A stretch of DNA of 64,000 nucleotides from Actinoallomurus liliacearum. GTDB taxonomy: Bacteria; Actinomycetota; Actinomycetes; Streptosporangiales; Streptosporangiaceae. Position 1 is the first letter of the stretch; every line of letters starts with the position of its first letter. A program made the position numbers and the translations under genes. The notes beneath the pieces are model-generated. The model was not told the DNA's origin. It saw only the letters and a program-made list of their open reading frames with translations, and did no database searches. Positions 17,416 through 25,135 of the stretch are shown here, piece after piece. The DNA lies in the NCBI RefSeq assembly GCF_039542035.1, contig NZ_BAABHJ010000005.1, positions 1,116,001-1,180,000 on the forward strand. The letters run 5' to 3'.

Positions 17416-17452
17416 GTCTACTCAGAGGAGACGAATTCTCCTCTGAGTAGAC
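17416..17452. terminator. Perfect 16-bp hairpin, possible terminator or insertion footprint
   Basis: Left arm GTCTACTCAGAGGAGA (17416-17431), loop CGAAT, right arm TCTCCTCTGAGTAGAC (17437-17452). The stem is perfect and unusually AT-balanced for this genome. It is followed by GGCTTTAG, so only a short T-run. It lies about 200 bp after the last gene of the peptide importer operon, so it could end transcription from either side. Confidence 0.55.
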
Positions 17453-17532
17453 GGCTTTAGACGCGAGGGCCCGGCCAGGCATCCGATTCGTCCCGGTCAT
17501 CCGTGTTGTTCGCGGGAGTGGCGGCATGGAGG

Positions 17533-17622
17533 CGTACCGAACGCTCGGTAAAGCGCTCCTCGCGGCGCTGATGTGTGGGCTTTGGTCCCTTGCCAACGAG
17601 CCGTTACCGAGCATTCCGTACG
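17533..17622. repeat. 90-bp segment bounded by 19-bp inverted repeats
   Basis: CGTACCGAACGCTCGGTAA at 17533-17551 is matched in inverse orientation by 17604-17622 (17 of 19 positions). A third copy lies at 19914-19932. The structure recalls a small non-autonomous (MITE-like) element, but I see no target-site duplication at its edges. Confidence 0.55.
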
Positions 17623-17644
17623 GTCGCAGCCGCACCTGATCCGG

Positions 17645-17902
17645 TCAGCCGCGCAGGTAGGCGTGGAATTCCTCGGCGGTCATCTCGTCGAACCGCCTGA
17701 GGGCGACGGCGAGGTAGCGGAGTTGGTCGGTGTCGGCCCGCTGCCGCCGCTGGAGGCTCATGCGCGCGGCGGCCGGGTACTTGCGGACGAGGGAGTCCGG
17801 ATGCAGTAACGCCCTGGCCTCGGATGGTGAGTGTGCCGCGAGCGAGTCCACCAGCGCGCGTAGCCCTGGGAGGGAGCGCATGAGCCGTTCTTCGGGCGTC
17901 AT
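17645..17902 (-). CDS. Small hypothetical protein
   Basis: 85 residues, soluble, predicted helical, rich in Arg and Leu (RALVDSLAAHSPSEARALL; SLQRRQRADTDQLRYL; RRFDEMTAEEFHAYLRG). The ATG at 17902 has GAGGAGAG 5 nt upstream. It overlaps by ATGA the end of an upstream reading frame (17899-18018) that looks like the remnant of another gene, so it was probably the second gene of a pair. I do not recognise the family. Confidence 0.6.
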   Translation of the reverse strand: MTPEERLMRSLPGLRALVDSLAAHSPSEARALLHPDSLVRKYPAAARMSLQRRQRADTDQLRYLAVALRRFDEMTAEEFHAYLRG

Positions 17903-18018
17903 CGTGACTCTCCTCGCCGTAGCGGGACGCAGGCGACCTTGCTGATCACCCGGATCGGCTCGGCGATGTCGTCGACGGCCAAGAGCCGAGCCGAGTCGTT
18001 CAGGTGGCCGATCGGAAC
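17899..18018 (-). pseudogene. C-terminal remnant of a minus-strand gene
   Basis: Reading in from the XRE gene, this frame gives VPIGHLNDSARLLAVDDI, then a short tail ending LRRGESR, and stops in an ATGA overlap with the 85-residue gene. The ribosome binding site of that gene lies inside it, as expected of a genuine upstream cistron. Beyond about 18018 the frame is merely antisense to the XRE gene. I infer that a deletion or insertion joined the truncated 3' end of this gene to the truncated 5' end of the XRE gene. Confidence 0.4.
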
Positions 18019-18786
18019 TCCCCAGGCGGCCACCGCGAAGCAGCCAAGCTCTCCCGCCAGGCGCTGGCCGACGCACTGGGCTGCACACCTCAATGGATCG
18101 AAAAGCTCGAGACCGCCCTGCGCGCACCATCGGAGGCGACGTCGGAGGACCTCGACACCTACTTCAAGACCCCCGAGACCTTCCACCGCATGTGGCTGGA
18201 GATCCGCCGCGCCGGCAAACACGCCGCACTACCCCCAGGCTTCTCCGGCTTCGTCGAGCTGGAAGCCCAGGCGACGATGATGTGCATCTTCGAGAACATG
18301 GTCGTCACCGGCCTCTTCCAGACCCCGCAGTACGCCCACGAACTGCTCGCGGCCGGACGGAAATCAGAGGTTGTGGATGGACTGGTTGCCACACGGATAG
18401 AGCGTCAGGGGATTCTTGCCCGAGAGAGCCCTCCGGTCATCGTGCTCATCCTCGATGAAGGCGTCCTGCATCGGCAGATCGGCGGGGAGGACATTCGCAA
18501 GGAGCAGATCGGTCAGTTGATCGAACGTGCTGGAGATCCCAACGTCACGATTCAGGTCGTGCCGAGTCGGACCGGAGCCTACGCCGGTGTCATGGGCGCA
18601 TTCACCCTGCTTAGTTTCGATGACCGTTCCGACCTCGTTTACGTCGAAGGCCATGCCGAAGGTCAGGTAATCGATCAATCCGACAAGGTGCAAGCCCATG
18701 TACTAGGCTTCAATTTGATCAGGGGTGCGGCTATGTCCGCATATGACTCCCTGAAGTTGCTTCGCACGGTTTGGGAGAACCTATGA
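18004..18786 (+). CDS. XRE-family regulator with DUF5753 domain, N-terminus probably truncated
   Basis: 260 residues. The HTH part reads AKLSRQALADALGCTPQWIEKLE (residues about 14-36), directly preceded by an atypical VADRNSPGGH. Family members usually have 15-25 more residues with a first helix of the type LRRxRExAG. The rest is a complete DUF5753 domain: FVELEAQATMMCIFENMVVTGLFQTPQYAHEL, VLILDEGVLHR, VTIQVVPSRTGAYAGVMGAF and the C-terminal LVYVEG. The only in-frame start is GTG 18004, with no clear ribosome binding site. It overlaps by ATGA a truncated DUF397 gene, its usual partner. These pairs are thought to act as regulator/small-effector modules in actinomycete development. Confidence 0.75.
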   Translation: MADRNSPGGHREAAKLSRQALADALGCTPQWIEKLETALRAPSEATSEDLDTYFKTPETFHRMWLEIRRAGKHAALPPGFSGFVELEAQATMMCIFENMVVTGLFQTPQYAHELLAAGRKSEVVDGLVATRIERQGILARESPPVIVLILDEGVLHRQIGGEDIRKEQIGQLIERAGDPNVTIQVVPSRTGAYAGVMGAFTLLSFDDRSDLVYVEGHAEGQVIDQSDKVQAHVLGFNLIRGAAMSAYDSLKLLRTVWENL

Positions 18787-18902
18787 AGACTCAGGACGTG
18801 TTCACGGCTCCTTGGCGCAAGAGCAGCCACAGTGGCACCACGGGCGGCCAGTGCGTCGAGGTCGCTGCCGTCGTTCGGGCCGCCCCTGCTCGCGAGGGCT
18901 AG
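18783..18902 (+). CDS. DUF397-family small protein, truncated
   Basis: 39 residues. It starts in the XRE stop codon (ATGA) and has the DUF397 hallmark WRKSSHSGTTGGQCVEVA. Normal DUF397 proteins have about 60-70 residues and continue with VRDSKDPxGP...F.xxxWxxF; here the frame ends after AAVVRAAPAREG, so the conserved second half is absent. Directly after it begins the convergent gene at 18912. This is a too-short gene or a degraded one; the intact coupling with the XRE gene shows the original arrangement. Confidence 0.7.
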   Translation: MKTQDVFTAPWRKSSHSGTTGGQCVEVAAVVRAAPAREG

Positions 18903-18911
18903 AGCGGGACT

Positions 18912-19838
18912 TCAGGTGGTCTGGGTGACCACGGCGGCCAGGCCGCAGGGGGCGTGCAGGAAGAGGTAGAAGCTGCAGTCCACGTATTCGCGGATGACCG
19001 TTCCGACCACGCCGCCGACGTAGTTCATGACCTTTCCGCAGGCGGGGCAGTCGGGGTAGTCCGGGTCCTGGACCCAGTGGGGCTCCCCACCGAGGGTGGG
19101 TCCGCCCAGGTATCGGTCAGGGCGTCGTTCGCCCACGGTCAGGCGTACCGGGGGCGGGGCCGCCTTTTCCAGCTTCTTGCCGTCCAGGTAGCCGGGCCGG
19201 GCGGTACGCGGGGACCACGTGGCACCGCCGTCGGGGGTCACCTCTGCGAAGGAGACTCGGGGGTAGATGCAGCAGAGGAAGCAGGCGACGATCCGCAACC
19301 GCCCCTGCCAACCGGTGTGAGCGAGCGTGGAGGCGACGCGGGGGTCGGCGGTGTCGACGTCGAGGAGCACCCAGAGCGGGCCGCCGCACCACGGGCACTC
19401 CTCCTCGGCCGACGCGGGACCGTCCTCGGGCACCAGCGCGTACGCCGTGGCCCCGCGGATCTCCCGGGCCCGTCCGTCGGTCTCGAAGTCCCAGCCGTAC
19501 CGGGGAAGCACGTTGGCGAGGGTGTCGGCGTCGATGCCCGGTGGCGGCTGCCTCCGCCAGCGCCGGAACGCCGCCTCGACCACCGGACCGTGGGTGGCCG
19601 TGAGCATCGTCACCAGCCAGACGTTCGGGGAACCGGCGTCGACCCGCGCCGCGGCCTCGCGCTGCACGTCCTCGCCCGCGTCGCGGAACAGCGCCTCCGG
19701 AAGGTAGACGTCGTCCGCGTCGAGCAGTCGCGAGAGGTACGGCCGAAGAGCGTCCGGGTCGTCCTCAACCAGTTCCTCGAGCTCCCACGCGGCGTCATCG
19801 TCACCGGCCAGGATCCGGTCGACCAGGTCATCGATCAC
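18912..19838 (-). CDS. Hypothetical Cys-rich protein with CxxC motifs
   Basis: 308 residues. The N-terminal half (about 1-110) is acidic and helical with a HEAT-like look (LVDRILAGDDDAAWELEELVEDDPDALRPYL). The C-terminal half carries three cysteine pairs, CPWCGG, CFLCC and CPACG, which may bind zinc. The start is GTG 19838; the ribosome binding site is 16 nt away, so the start is not certain. The family is unknown to me, though the ending FLHAPCGLAAVVTQTT looks like a conserved motif. It is convergent with the DUF397 gene. Confidence 0.65.
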   Translation of the reverse strand: MIDDLVDRILAGDDDAAWELEELVEDDPDALRPYLSRLLDADDVYLPEALFRDAGEDVQREAAARVDAGSPNVWLVTMLTATHGPVVEAAFRRWRRQPPPGIDADTLANVLPRYGWDFETDGRAREIRGATAYALVPEDGPASAEEECPWCGGPLWVLLDVDTADPRVASTLAHTGWQGRLRIVACFLCCIYPRVSFAEVTPDGGATWSPRTARPGYLDGKKLEKAAPPPVRLTVGERRPDRYLGGPTLGGEPHWVQDPDYPDCPACGKVMNYVGGVVGTVIREYVDCSFYLFLHAPCGLAAVVTQTT

Positions 19839-19913
19839 CCGCGCACAGTACTGCCCTCCTCCGCTGACGCGTGGCGGCGTGCTCCTGCGCTCCGATCCCT
19901 TTTGGGCAGGCCA

Positions 19914-19932
19914 TTGCCGAGCGTTCCGTACG
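19914..19932. repeat. Third copy of the 19-bp dispersed motif
   Basis: TTGCCGAGCGTTCCGTACG, same orientation as the copy at 17604-17622 (17 of 19 identical). Surrounding bases (CCCTT about 15 bp upstream and GCA downstream) are also shared, so the related stretch spans about 50 bp. It sits in the divergent gap between 19838 and 19992. Confidence 0.55.
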
Positions 19933-19991
19933 CTGCCGTCGCATAGAACCGCGTTCGGTTGTTGGGGGATCGGTGGCTTACGATCGGCTTC

Positions 19992-20633
19992 GTGACGGTT
20001 CGCGGGCTCATCACCGACTGGGGCGGCGTGCTCACCACGCCGCTGAAGGAAGCGATCACGGCGTGGATCGAGGTGGACGACATCGACGCCGAGGTCTACA
20101 AGCTGGTGATGAAGGAGTGGGTGAGCCAGGCGTACGCCGGTGACGGCGTCAACCCGATCCACGGGCTGGAGGACGGGTCGCTGAGCCCGGCGGAGTTCGA
20201 GTTTCTGCTGGCCGAGCGGCTGCGCACCCGGACCGGCACGCCGGTGCCCGCCGACGGGCTGCTGACCAGGATGTTCCACGCCTTCGAGCCGGTCGAGCCG
20301 ATGTACGACGCGCTGCGCCGGGCGAAGGGCGCCGGCGTCCGTACGTGCCTGCTGTCCAACTCCTGGGGCAACACCTATCCGCGGGAGCTGTTCACCGAGC
20401 TGTTCGACGCGGTCGTGATCTCCTCGGAGGTCAGGCTGCGCAAGCCGGACCCGGCGATCTTCCATCACGCGCTGGAGCTGATCGGGCTGCCGCCCGAGGA
20501 GTGCGCGTTCGTCGACGACATCGAGCACAACGTGCGCGCCGCCGAGGAGCTCGGCATCACCGGCGTGCACTACGTCGACAGCGTGAGCACCGTTGCCCGC
20601 CTGGAGGGACTGCTGGGCATCCCGCTCGGCTGA
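19992..20633 (+). CDS. HAD-superfamily hydrolase
   Basis: 213 residues. Motif I reads LITDWGGVLTT, with the nucleophile Asp9 but Gly11 where the general acid/base Asp usually stands; motif II is CLLSNSWG; motif III/IV is LRKPDPAIFHHAL and CAFVDDIEHNVRAA. The cap is helical (subclass IA). The DWGGVL motif is common in one actinobacterial subfamily, so activity may be retained on an unusual substrate or be weak. GTG 19992 is chosen; an in-frame ATG/TTG lies at 19959. Physiological substrate unknown. Confidence 0.8.
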   Translation: MTVRGLITDWGGVLTTPLKEAITAWIEVDDIDAEVYKLVMKEWVSQAYAGDGVNPIHGLEDGSLSPAEFEFLLAERLRTRTGTPVPADGLLTRMFHAFEPVEPMYDALRRAKGAGVRTCLLSNSWGNTYPRELFTELFDAVVISSEVRLRKPDPAIFHHALELIGLPPEECAFVDDIEHNVRAAEELGITGVHYVDSVSTVARLEGLLGIPLG

Positions 20634-20708
20634 CGGCGGCCCGGCTCGGGGTGTCGGTGCGGATAGGGCGCGCATCGGCGCGCCGGGACTGGCACACTCT
20701 CCAGGACC

Positions 20709-21215
20709 ATGCGCGTTTATCTACCGTCCACACTCGGCGGCCTGGCCCGGATCCTCCGTGACCGTGAGGTCGGGCCGGTGCCGCTGACCGCCTACGCCGT
20801 GACGCCGGCGCTGCGCGAGTGGTACGCCTCCGCGGACCTCGAGGAGCTCGAGTACGCCGCGATGTCGGACGCCGCGAAGGCGTCCCTCCGGCTGCTCGCC
20901 GCCGATCCCGAGGCGCCGTCCCGCCGGGTCGTCATCGCCGCCGAGGTGCCCGACAAGGCCGTGACCTTCGCCGTCGGCGACCTCGTCGACGCCGACGAGC
21001 GGGCCCTCGTCCGCGTGTCGGAGCCGATCCCGTTCAACCGGATCGCGTCCGGGCACGTCGACGACGCCGAGGCCGAGGTCGACATCCGCGCGGCGCGCGG
21101 CGCGATCGAGGCCGCGGACGCCGGTGACGACGACGCGAAGTTCACCGTCGACGGCGCCGCCGGGCACGACCTCATGTGGTACGCCACCCAGGAGCTGCGC
21201 GACCTGTTCCCGTGA
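20709..21215 (+). CDS. DUF6912-like conserved actinobacterial protein
   Basis: 168 residues, soluble. The start MRVYLPSTLGGLARIL and the middle RRVVIAAEVPDKAV, then RVSEPIPFNRIASGHVDDAEAE, match what I recall of a conserved actinobacterial family (DUF6912). No catalytic motif is visible. It lies between two HAD genes, all on the plus strand, 42 nt before the next HAD start. Confidence 0.65.
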   Translation: MRVYLPSTLGGLARILRDREVGPVPLTAYAVTPALREWYASADLEELEYAAMSDAAKASLRLLAADPEAPSRRVVIAAEVPDKAVTFAVGDLVDADERALVRVSEPIPFNRIASGHVDDAEAEVDIRAARGAIEAADAGDDDAKFTVDGAAGHDLMWYATQELRDLFP

Positions 21216-21257
21216 CGCTTTCAGCCGACGGGCGTTCTGACCTATGCTCGATTGGCT

Positions 21258-21893
21258 ATGACGCACATCGTTTGGGACTGGAACGGCACGCTGTTCGACG
21301 ACATCGACGCGACCGTGGACGCGACCAACGAGGTCTTCGCGTCGTACGGCCTGCCGATGATGGACCGGGCGGGGTTCCAGGCGATCTACAGCCGTCCGAT
21401 CTGGGCCTGCTACGAGCGCCTGCTGGGCCGCGCGCTGGAAGAGGGCGAGTGGGAGCGGCTCGACGCGGCGTTCCATGACTCCTACCACCGGCTGATGGAG
21501 CGCTGCCGGCTCGCGGCGGACGCCCGGCACGCGATCGACGCGCTGACCGACGCCGGGCACACCCAGTCCCTGCTGTCGATGTGGCACCACGACCGGCTGA
21601 CCGTCGCGGTACGCGAGCACGGCATCGGCGAGATCTTCCGCCGGGTCGACGGCCTGCGGCCGGGGGAGGCCGGCGGGTCGAAGGCGGAGTTCATGGTCCG
21701 GCACCTGTCCCGGCTGGGGGTCGACCCGGCCGAGGTCGTGGCGGTCGGGGACAGCGCCGACGACGCGGCGGCCGCCCGGCACGCGGGGGCGCGCGCGATC
21801 CTGTATGCCGGAGGGACGCAGGCGCGGGCGGATCTGGCCCGTCTCGGCCTTCCGGTGGTGGACCGGCTCACCGAGATCTCCGCATACATTTGA
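21258..21893 (+). CDS. HAD-superfamily hydrolase (phosphoglycolate phosphatase-like)
   Basis: 211 residues. Motif I is IVWDWNGTLFDD: the nucleophile Asp7 is present, the second Asp is Asn9, as in a known DWNGTL subfamily. Motif II is QSLLSMW, motif III lysine in GGSKAEFMVRHL, motif IV VVAVGDSADDAAAARHAG. ATG 21258 is chosen; the box TATGCT nine bases upstream suggests a leaderless mRNA. Substrate unknown. Confidence 0.82.
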   Translation: MTHIVWDWNGTLFDDIDATVDATNEVFASYGLPMMDRAGFQAIYSRPIWACYERLLGRALEEGEWERLDAAFHDSYHRLMERCRLAADARHAIDALTDAGHTQSLLSMWHHDRLTVAVREHGIGEIFRRVDGLRPGEAGGSKAEFMVRHLSRLGVDPAEVVAVGDSADDAAAARHAGARAILYAGGTQARADLARLGLPVVDRLTEISAYI

Positions 21894-21978
21894 CCTGCGG
21901 TCCTCACGAGGGGACGCGACCACGATCCTCACCCGGATCATCATGACGACGCTGTCACGAACTGCGGGGAGATCTCTC

Positions 21979-23607
21979 ATGGACGCTGTCACGAACGTAC
22001 CGGTGCCCGTGAACGAGCCGGTCAAGGCGTACGCCCCCGGCGGCCAGGACCGGACCGGCATCGAGGCGAAGATCAAGGAGCTCGCCGGCGAGCGGGTCGA
22101 CCTCACGATGACCATCGGAGGCGAGCAGCGGCTCGGTGGCGGACGGCCCGTCGACACGGTGCAGCCGCACAAGCACCGGCACGTCCTCGGCCAGGCCCGG
22201 GAGGCGACCGACGACGACGTGCGCGCGGCCATCGACGCCGCGCGGCAGGCCGCGCCGGGCTGGCGGGCGCTGTCGTTCGACGACCGCGCCGCGATCTTCC
22301 TCAAGGCCGCCGACCTGCTGTCCGGCCCCTGGCGTAACACCCTGAACGCCGCCACCATCCTCGGCCAGTCCAAGTCCGTGCAGCAGGCGGAGATCGACGC
22401 GGCCTGCGAGTTCATCGACTTCCTCCGCTTCAACGTCTCCTTCGCCCGGGAGCTCCTCGCCCAGCAGCCGATCAGCTCGCCCGGCGTGTGGAACCGCCTG
22501 GAGTACCGGCCGCTGGAGGGCTTCGTCCTCGCGATCACGCCGTTCAACTTCACGGCGATCGCCGGGAACCTCCCCACCTCCGCCGCCCTCATGGGCAACG
22601 TCGTCGTCTGGAAGCCCTCGCCGACGCAGGCGTTCGCCGCGCACTTCACGATGCGCCTGCTCGAGGCGGCCGGCCTGCCGCCCGGCGTGATCAACCTGGT
22701 CACCGGCAACGGCGAGGCGGTCTCCAACGTCGCGCTGCGGCACCCGGACCTGGCCGGCATCCACTTCACCGGCTCGACCGCGACCTTCCAGCACCTGTGG
22801 CGCACCGTCGGGGAGAACATCGCCGGCTACCGCACCTACCCCCGACTCGTCGGCGAGACCGGCGGCAAGGACTTCGTCGTCGCCCACGCGTCGGCCGACC
22901 CGCGGGTGCTCGCCACCGCGCTGATCCGCGGCGCGTTCGAGTACCAGGGCCAGAAATGCTCCGCCGCCTCCCGGGCGTACGTCCCGCGCTCGGTGTGGAA
23001 CACCATGCGCGACGACTTCCTCGGCACGGTCGAGTCCCTGACCATGGGCGACGTCGCCGAGGACCTGTCGGTGTTCATGGGCGCCGTGATCGATGACCGG
23101 GCGTTCGCCAAGCACCGGGCCGCGATCGAGCGCGCCCGCTCCCATGACGCCATCGACGTCCTCGTCGGCGGCGGCCTCGACGACTCCGAGGGCTACTTCG
23201 TCCAGCCCACGGTGCTGCAGAGCGCCGACCCCGAGGACGAGATCTTCACCACGGAGTACTTCGGCCCGATCCTCGGCGTGCACGTCTACGACGACGCCGA
23301 CTACGACAGGGTGCTCGCCCAGATGGAGAGCGCCGCGCCGTACGCCCTCACCGGATCGATCATCGCCCAGGACCGCCGGGCCATCGCCGAGGCGTCGGAG
23401 AGGCTGCGGTTCGCCGCGGGCAACTTCTACGTCAACGACAAGCCGACGGGCGCGGTCGTCGGGCAGCAGCCCTTCGGCGGCTCGCGGGCCAGCGGCACCA
23501 ACGACAAGGCCGGCTCGATCTTCAACCTGACCCGATGGGTGAGCACCCGAGCGGTCAAGGAGACCTTCGCGCCGCCGACCGATCACCGGTACCCGCACAT
23601 GGGGTGA
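21979..23607 (+). CDS. pruA: L-glutamate gamma-semialdehyde dehydrogenase (P5C dehydrogenase)
   Basis: 542 residues. It oxidises glutamate semialdehyde (from proline via P5C) to glutamate with NAD+. Family features: ITPFNFTAIAGNLPTSAALMGN, HFTGSTATFQHLW (cofactor region), RLVGETGGKDFVV with the conserved Glu, and FEYQGQKCSAASRAYVP with the catalytic Cys. The C-terminus has PFGGSRASGTNDKAG. ATG 21979 is preceded by GGGGAGA; other starts upstream (21943) lack a ribosome binding site. No proline dehydrogenase gene is adjacent, so it is probably expressed apart from it. The NAD-glutamate dehydrogenase at 29485 could use its product. Confidence 0.95.
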   Translation: MDAVTNVPVPVNEPVKAYAPGGQDRTGIEAKIKELAGERVDLTMTIGGEQRLGGGRPVDTVQPHKHRHVLGQAREATDDDVRAAIDAARQAAPGWRALSFDDRAAIFLKAADLLSGPWRNTLNAATILGQSKSVQQAEIDAACEFIDFLRFNVSFARELLAQQPISSPGVWNRLEYRPLEGFVLAITPFNFTAIAGNLPTSAALMGNVVVWKPSPTQAFAAHFTMRLLEAAGLPPGVINLVTGNGEAVSNVALRHPDLAGIHFTGSTATFQHLWRTVGENIAGYRTYPRLVGETGGKDFVVAHASADPRVLATALIRGAFEYQGQKCSAASRAYVPRSVWNTMRDDFLGTVESLTMGDVAEDLSVFMGAVIDDRAFAKHRAAIERARSHDAIDVLVGGGLDDSEGYFVQPTVLQSADPEDEIFTTEYFGPILGVHVYDDADYDRVLAQMESAAPYALTGSIIAQDRRAIAEASERLRFAAGNFYVNDKPTGAVVGQQPFGGSRASGTNDKAGSIFNLTRWVSTRAVKETFAPPTDHRYPHMG

Positions 23608-23689
23608 TCGCCTCCGCGCCCCCTGGCGAGTAATCTGGCCTGTGACCAGGCCGAACGCCTGACACGCCGAGAACGGACCGGGGGGCTGT

Positions 23690-24235
23690 GTGCGGCGTCT
23701 GACGTCATTGGCCGCCGTCGTCGGCTGCGCGGCGGCGGCCGGATTCGCGGTCAAGGCGCTCACCGTGCCCGAGCCACGGCCCGCCCGCGTCGTCGACGCG
23801 GACGGCGACGCCGACCTGGCGCGCCTCTCCGTCCGCGCCGACCCGTCGCTGGCCCCCGTGGCCGGTCACCGGCTCGTCCCGGGCCACCGCGCCGTCTACG
23901 GCTTCCGTGTGACCAACGCCGGTCCGGAGACCATCCGGCACGTCGTCGCGCGCAGCGTCAAGGTCGCCGCGCCGGGCATGGACGACCGACTCTCCGTCGT
24001 GTCCGTCAGCGACCCGGCGTGCTCGGGGGTCGGGCGGGTCGAGTGCATCTTCCAGCGGCTGGACCCCGGCGAGACCAGGACCGTGCGTGTCGTCGTGGAG
24101 ACCCCGGCGGACCGGCCGCCGCGCGGCCGGATGACCATCCACACGTTCCTGGGCCGGTTCACCGAGCCGGTGGGCGGGACGATCCCGCTCGAGGTGATCG
24201 GCGGGATCCAGGCCACCACGGGCCGCTTCTCCTGA
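23690..24235 (+). CDS. Hypothetical secreted protein
   Basis: 181 residues starting at a GTG. A short basic start and a hydrophobic stretch (LTSLAAVVGCAAAAGFAV) suggest a signal peptide or membrane anchor. The rest is a single beta-rich domain with YGFRVTNAGPETIRHVV and LDPGETRTVRVVVETP, the pattern of DUF11/CARDB-like immunoglobulin folds. One Cys pair (CSGVGRVEC) may form a disulfide. Function unknown. Confidence 0.65.
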   Translation: MRRLTSLAAVVGCAAAAGFAVKALTVPEPRPARVVDADGDADLARLSVRADPSLAPVAGHRLVPGHRAVYGFRVTNAGPETIRHVVARSVKVAAPGMDDRLSVVSVSDPACSGVGRVECIFQRLDPGETRTVRVVVETPADRPPRGRMTIHTFLGRFTEPVGGTIPLEVIGGIQATTGRFS

Positions 24236-24337
24236 CGCCCTGAGTCCTCCCGGCGCCCGAGCGGCCGGGTTTGCGCGGACGGGCCGGGACCCTCCACGAT
24301 TGACCGGCCCCGTGTTCACTCCGTGCAGGAGACCGTG

Positions 24338-25048
24338 ATGCCTCGTCTGGTGCTGTGGAACGTCGATCACACGCTGGTCGACGTCGGCAAGGTGACCCGG
24401 GAGGCGTACGCCGAGGCGTTCGAACGCGTCACCGGGCGGCCGCTCGTCCGGCTCGCGCCGACCGCCGGGCGCACCGAGTCGGAGATCATCTTCGAGACCC
24501 TGGCGTTCAACGACGTCGCCCCGACCGAGGACCACCTGCCGGAGTTCATGGCCGCCCTGGCCGACGCCTTCTCGGCGCGCAAGGGGGCGGTCCGCAAGGA
24601 GGGGCGGGTGCTGCCCGGCGCCCGTGAGGCCCTCGCGGCGGTGGCCCGGCGGCGCGACGTCGTCCAGTCGGTGCTGACCGGCTCCATCCGGCCGAACGCC
24701 GTCACCAAGCTCAAGACGCTCGGCCTGGCCAAGTACCTCGACTTCGAGGTCGGCGGGTACGGCTCGGAGACCTACCCCAAGGCCGCCCTGGTCGAGCTGG
24801 CCCGCACCCGCACGGGGGAGCGGTACCGCGGCGTGATCGCCGAGGCCGCGACGGTGCTCGTGGCCGACTCCCCGCGCGACGTGCAGGCGGCGAAGATCGC
24901 CCGCGCGAAGTCGATCGCGGTCGCGACGGGCACGGCCACTCAGGCGGAGCTGCGCGGCGCGGGCGCGGACGCCGTGCTGCCGAGCCTCGCCGAGACCGAC
25001 GCGGTCGTCGCCGCGATCGAGGAGCTCACCGCGACGCCACACGAGTGA
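24338..25048 (+). CDS. HAD-like protein with Asn at the nucleophile position
   Basis: 236 residues. Motif I reads LVLWNVDHTLVDVG: the usual nucleophile Asp is Asn8 (codon AAC), while Asp10 is kept. Motif II SVLTGS, a Lys in ETYPKAALVEL, and motif IV VLVADSPRDVQAAKIA are present, so the fold is intact. Without the Asp nucleophile it should not form the phospho-aspartate intermediate; it may be a binding protein or use another mechanism. ATG 24338 has AGGAGA five bases upstream. Confidence 0.8.
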   Translation: MPRLVLWNVDHTLVDVGKVTREAYAEAFERVTGRPLVRLAPTAGRTESEIIFETLAFNDVAPTEDHLPEFMAALADAFSARKGAVRKEGRVLPGAREALAAVARRRDVVQSVLTGSIRPNAVTKLKTLGLAKYLDFEVGGYGSETYPKAALVELARTRTGERYRGVIAEAATVLVADSPRDVQAAKIARAKSIAVATGTATQAELRGAGADAVLPSLAETDAVVAAIEELTATPHE

Positions 25049-25135
25049 CGGAAGAGGCATGTGGGAACCCGGCATTGCGATCGGTGGCCGCCCCCGTGAA
25101 TGCTGGATTCCTCAAGAACATGAGGAGGCCGTGCC

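Larger units (their letters stand above)
17211..17644. other. Gene-free, repeat-rich intergenic region
   Basis: 434 bp between the convergent ABC ATPase gene and a small minus-strand gene. No coding frame here is convincing. It holds a 28-bp tandem duplication, a perfect 16-bp hairpin and a 90-bp segment bounded by 19-bp inverted repeats, each listed separately. The density of repeats and the decayed genes that follow suggest a site of past rearrangement. Confidence 0.6.
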
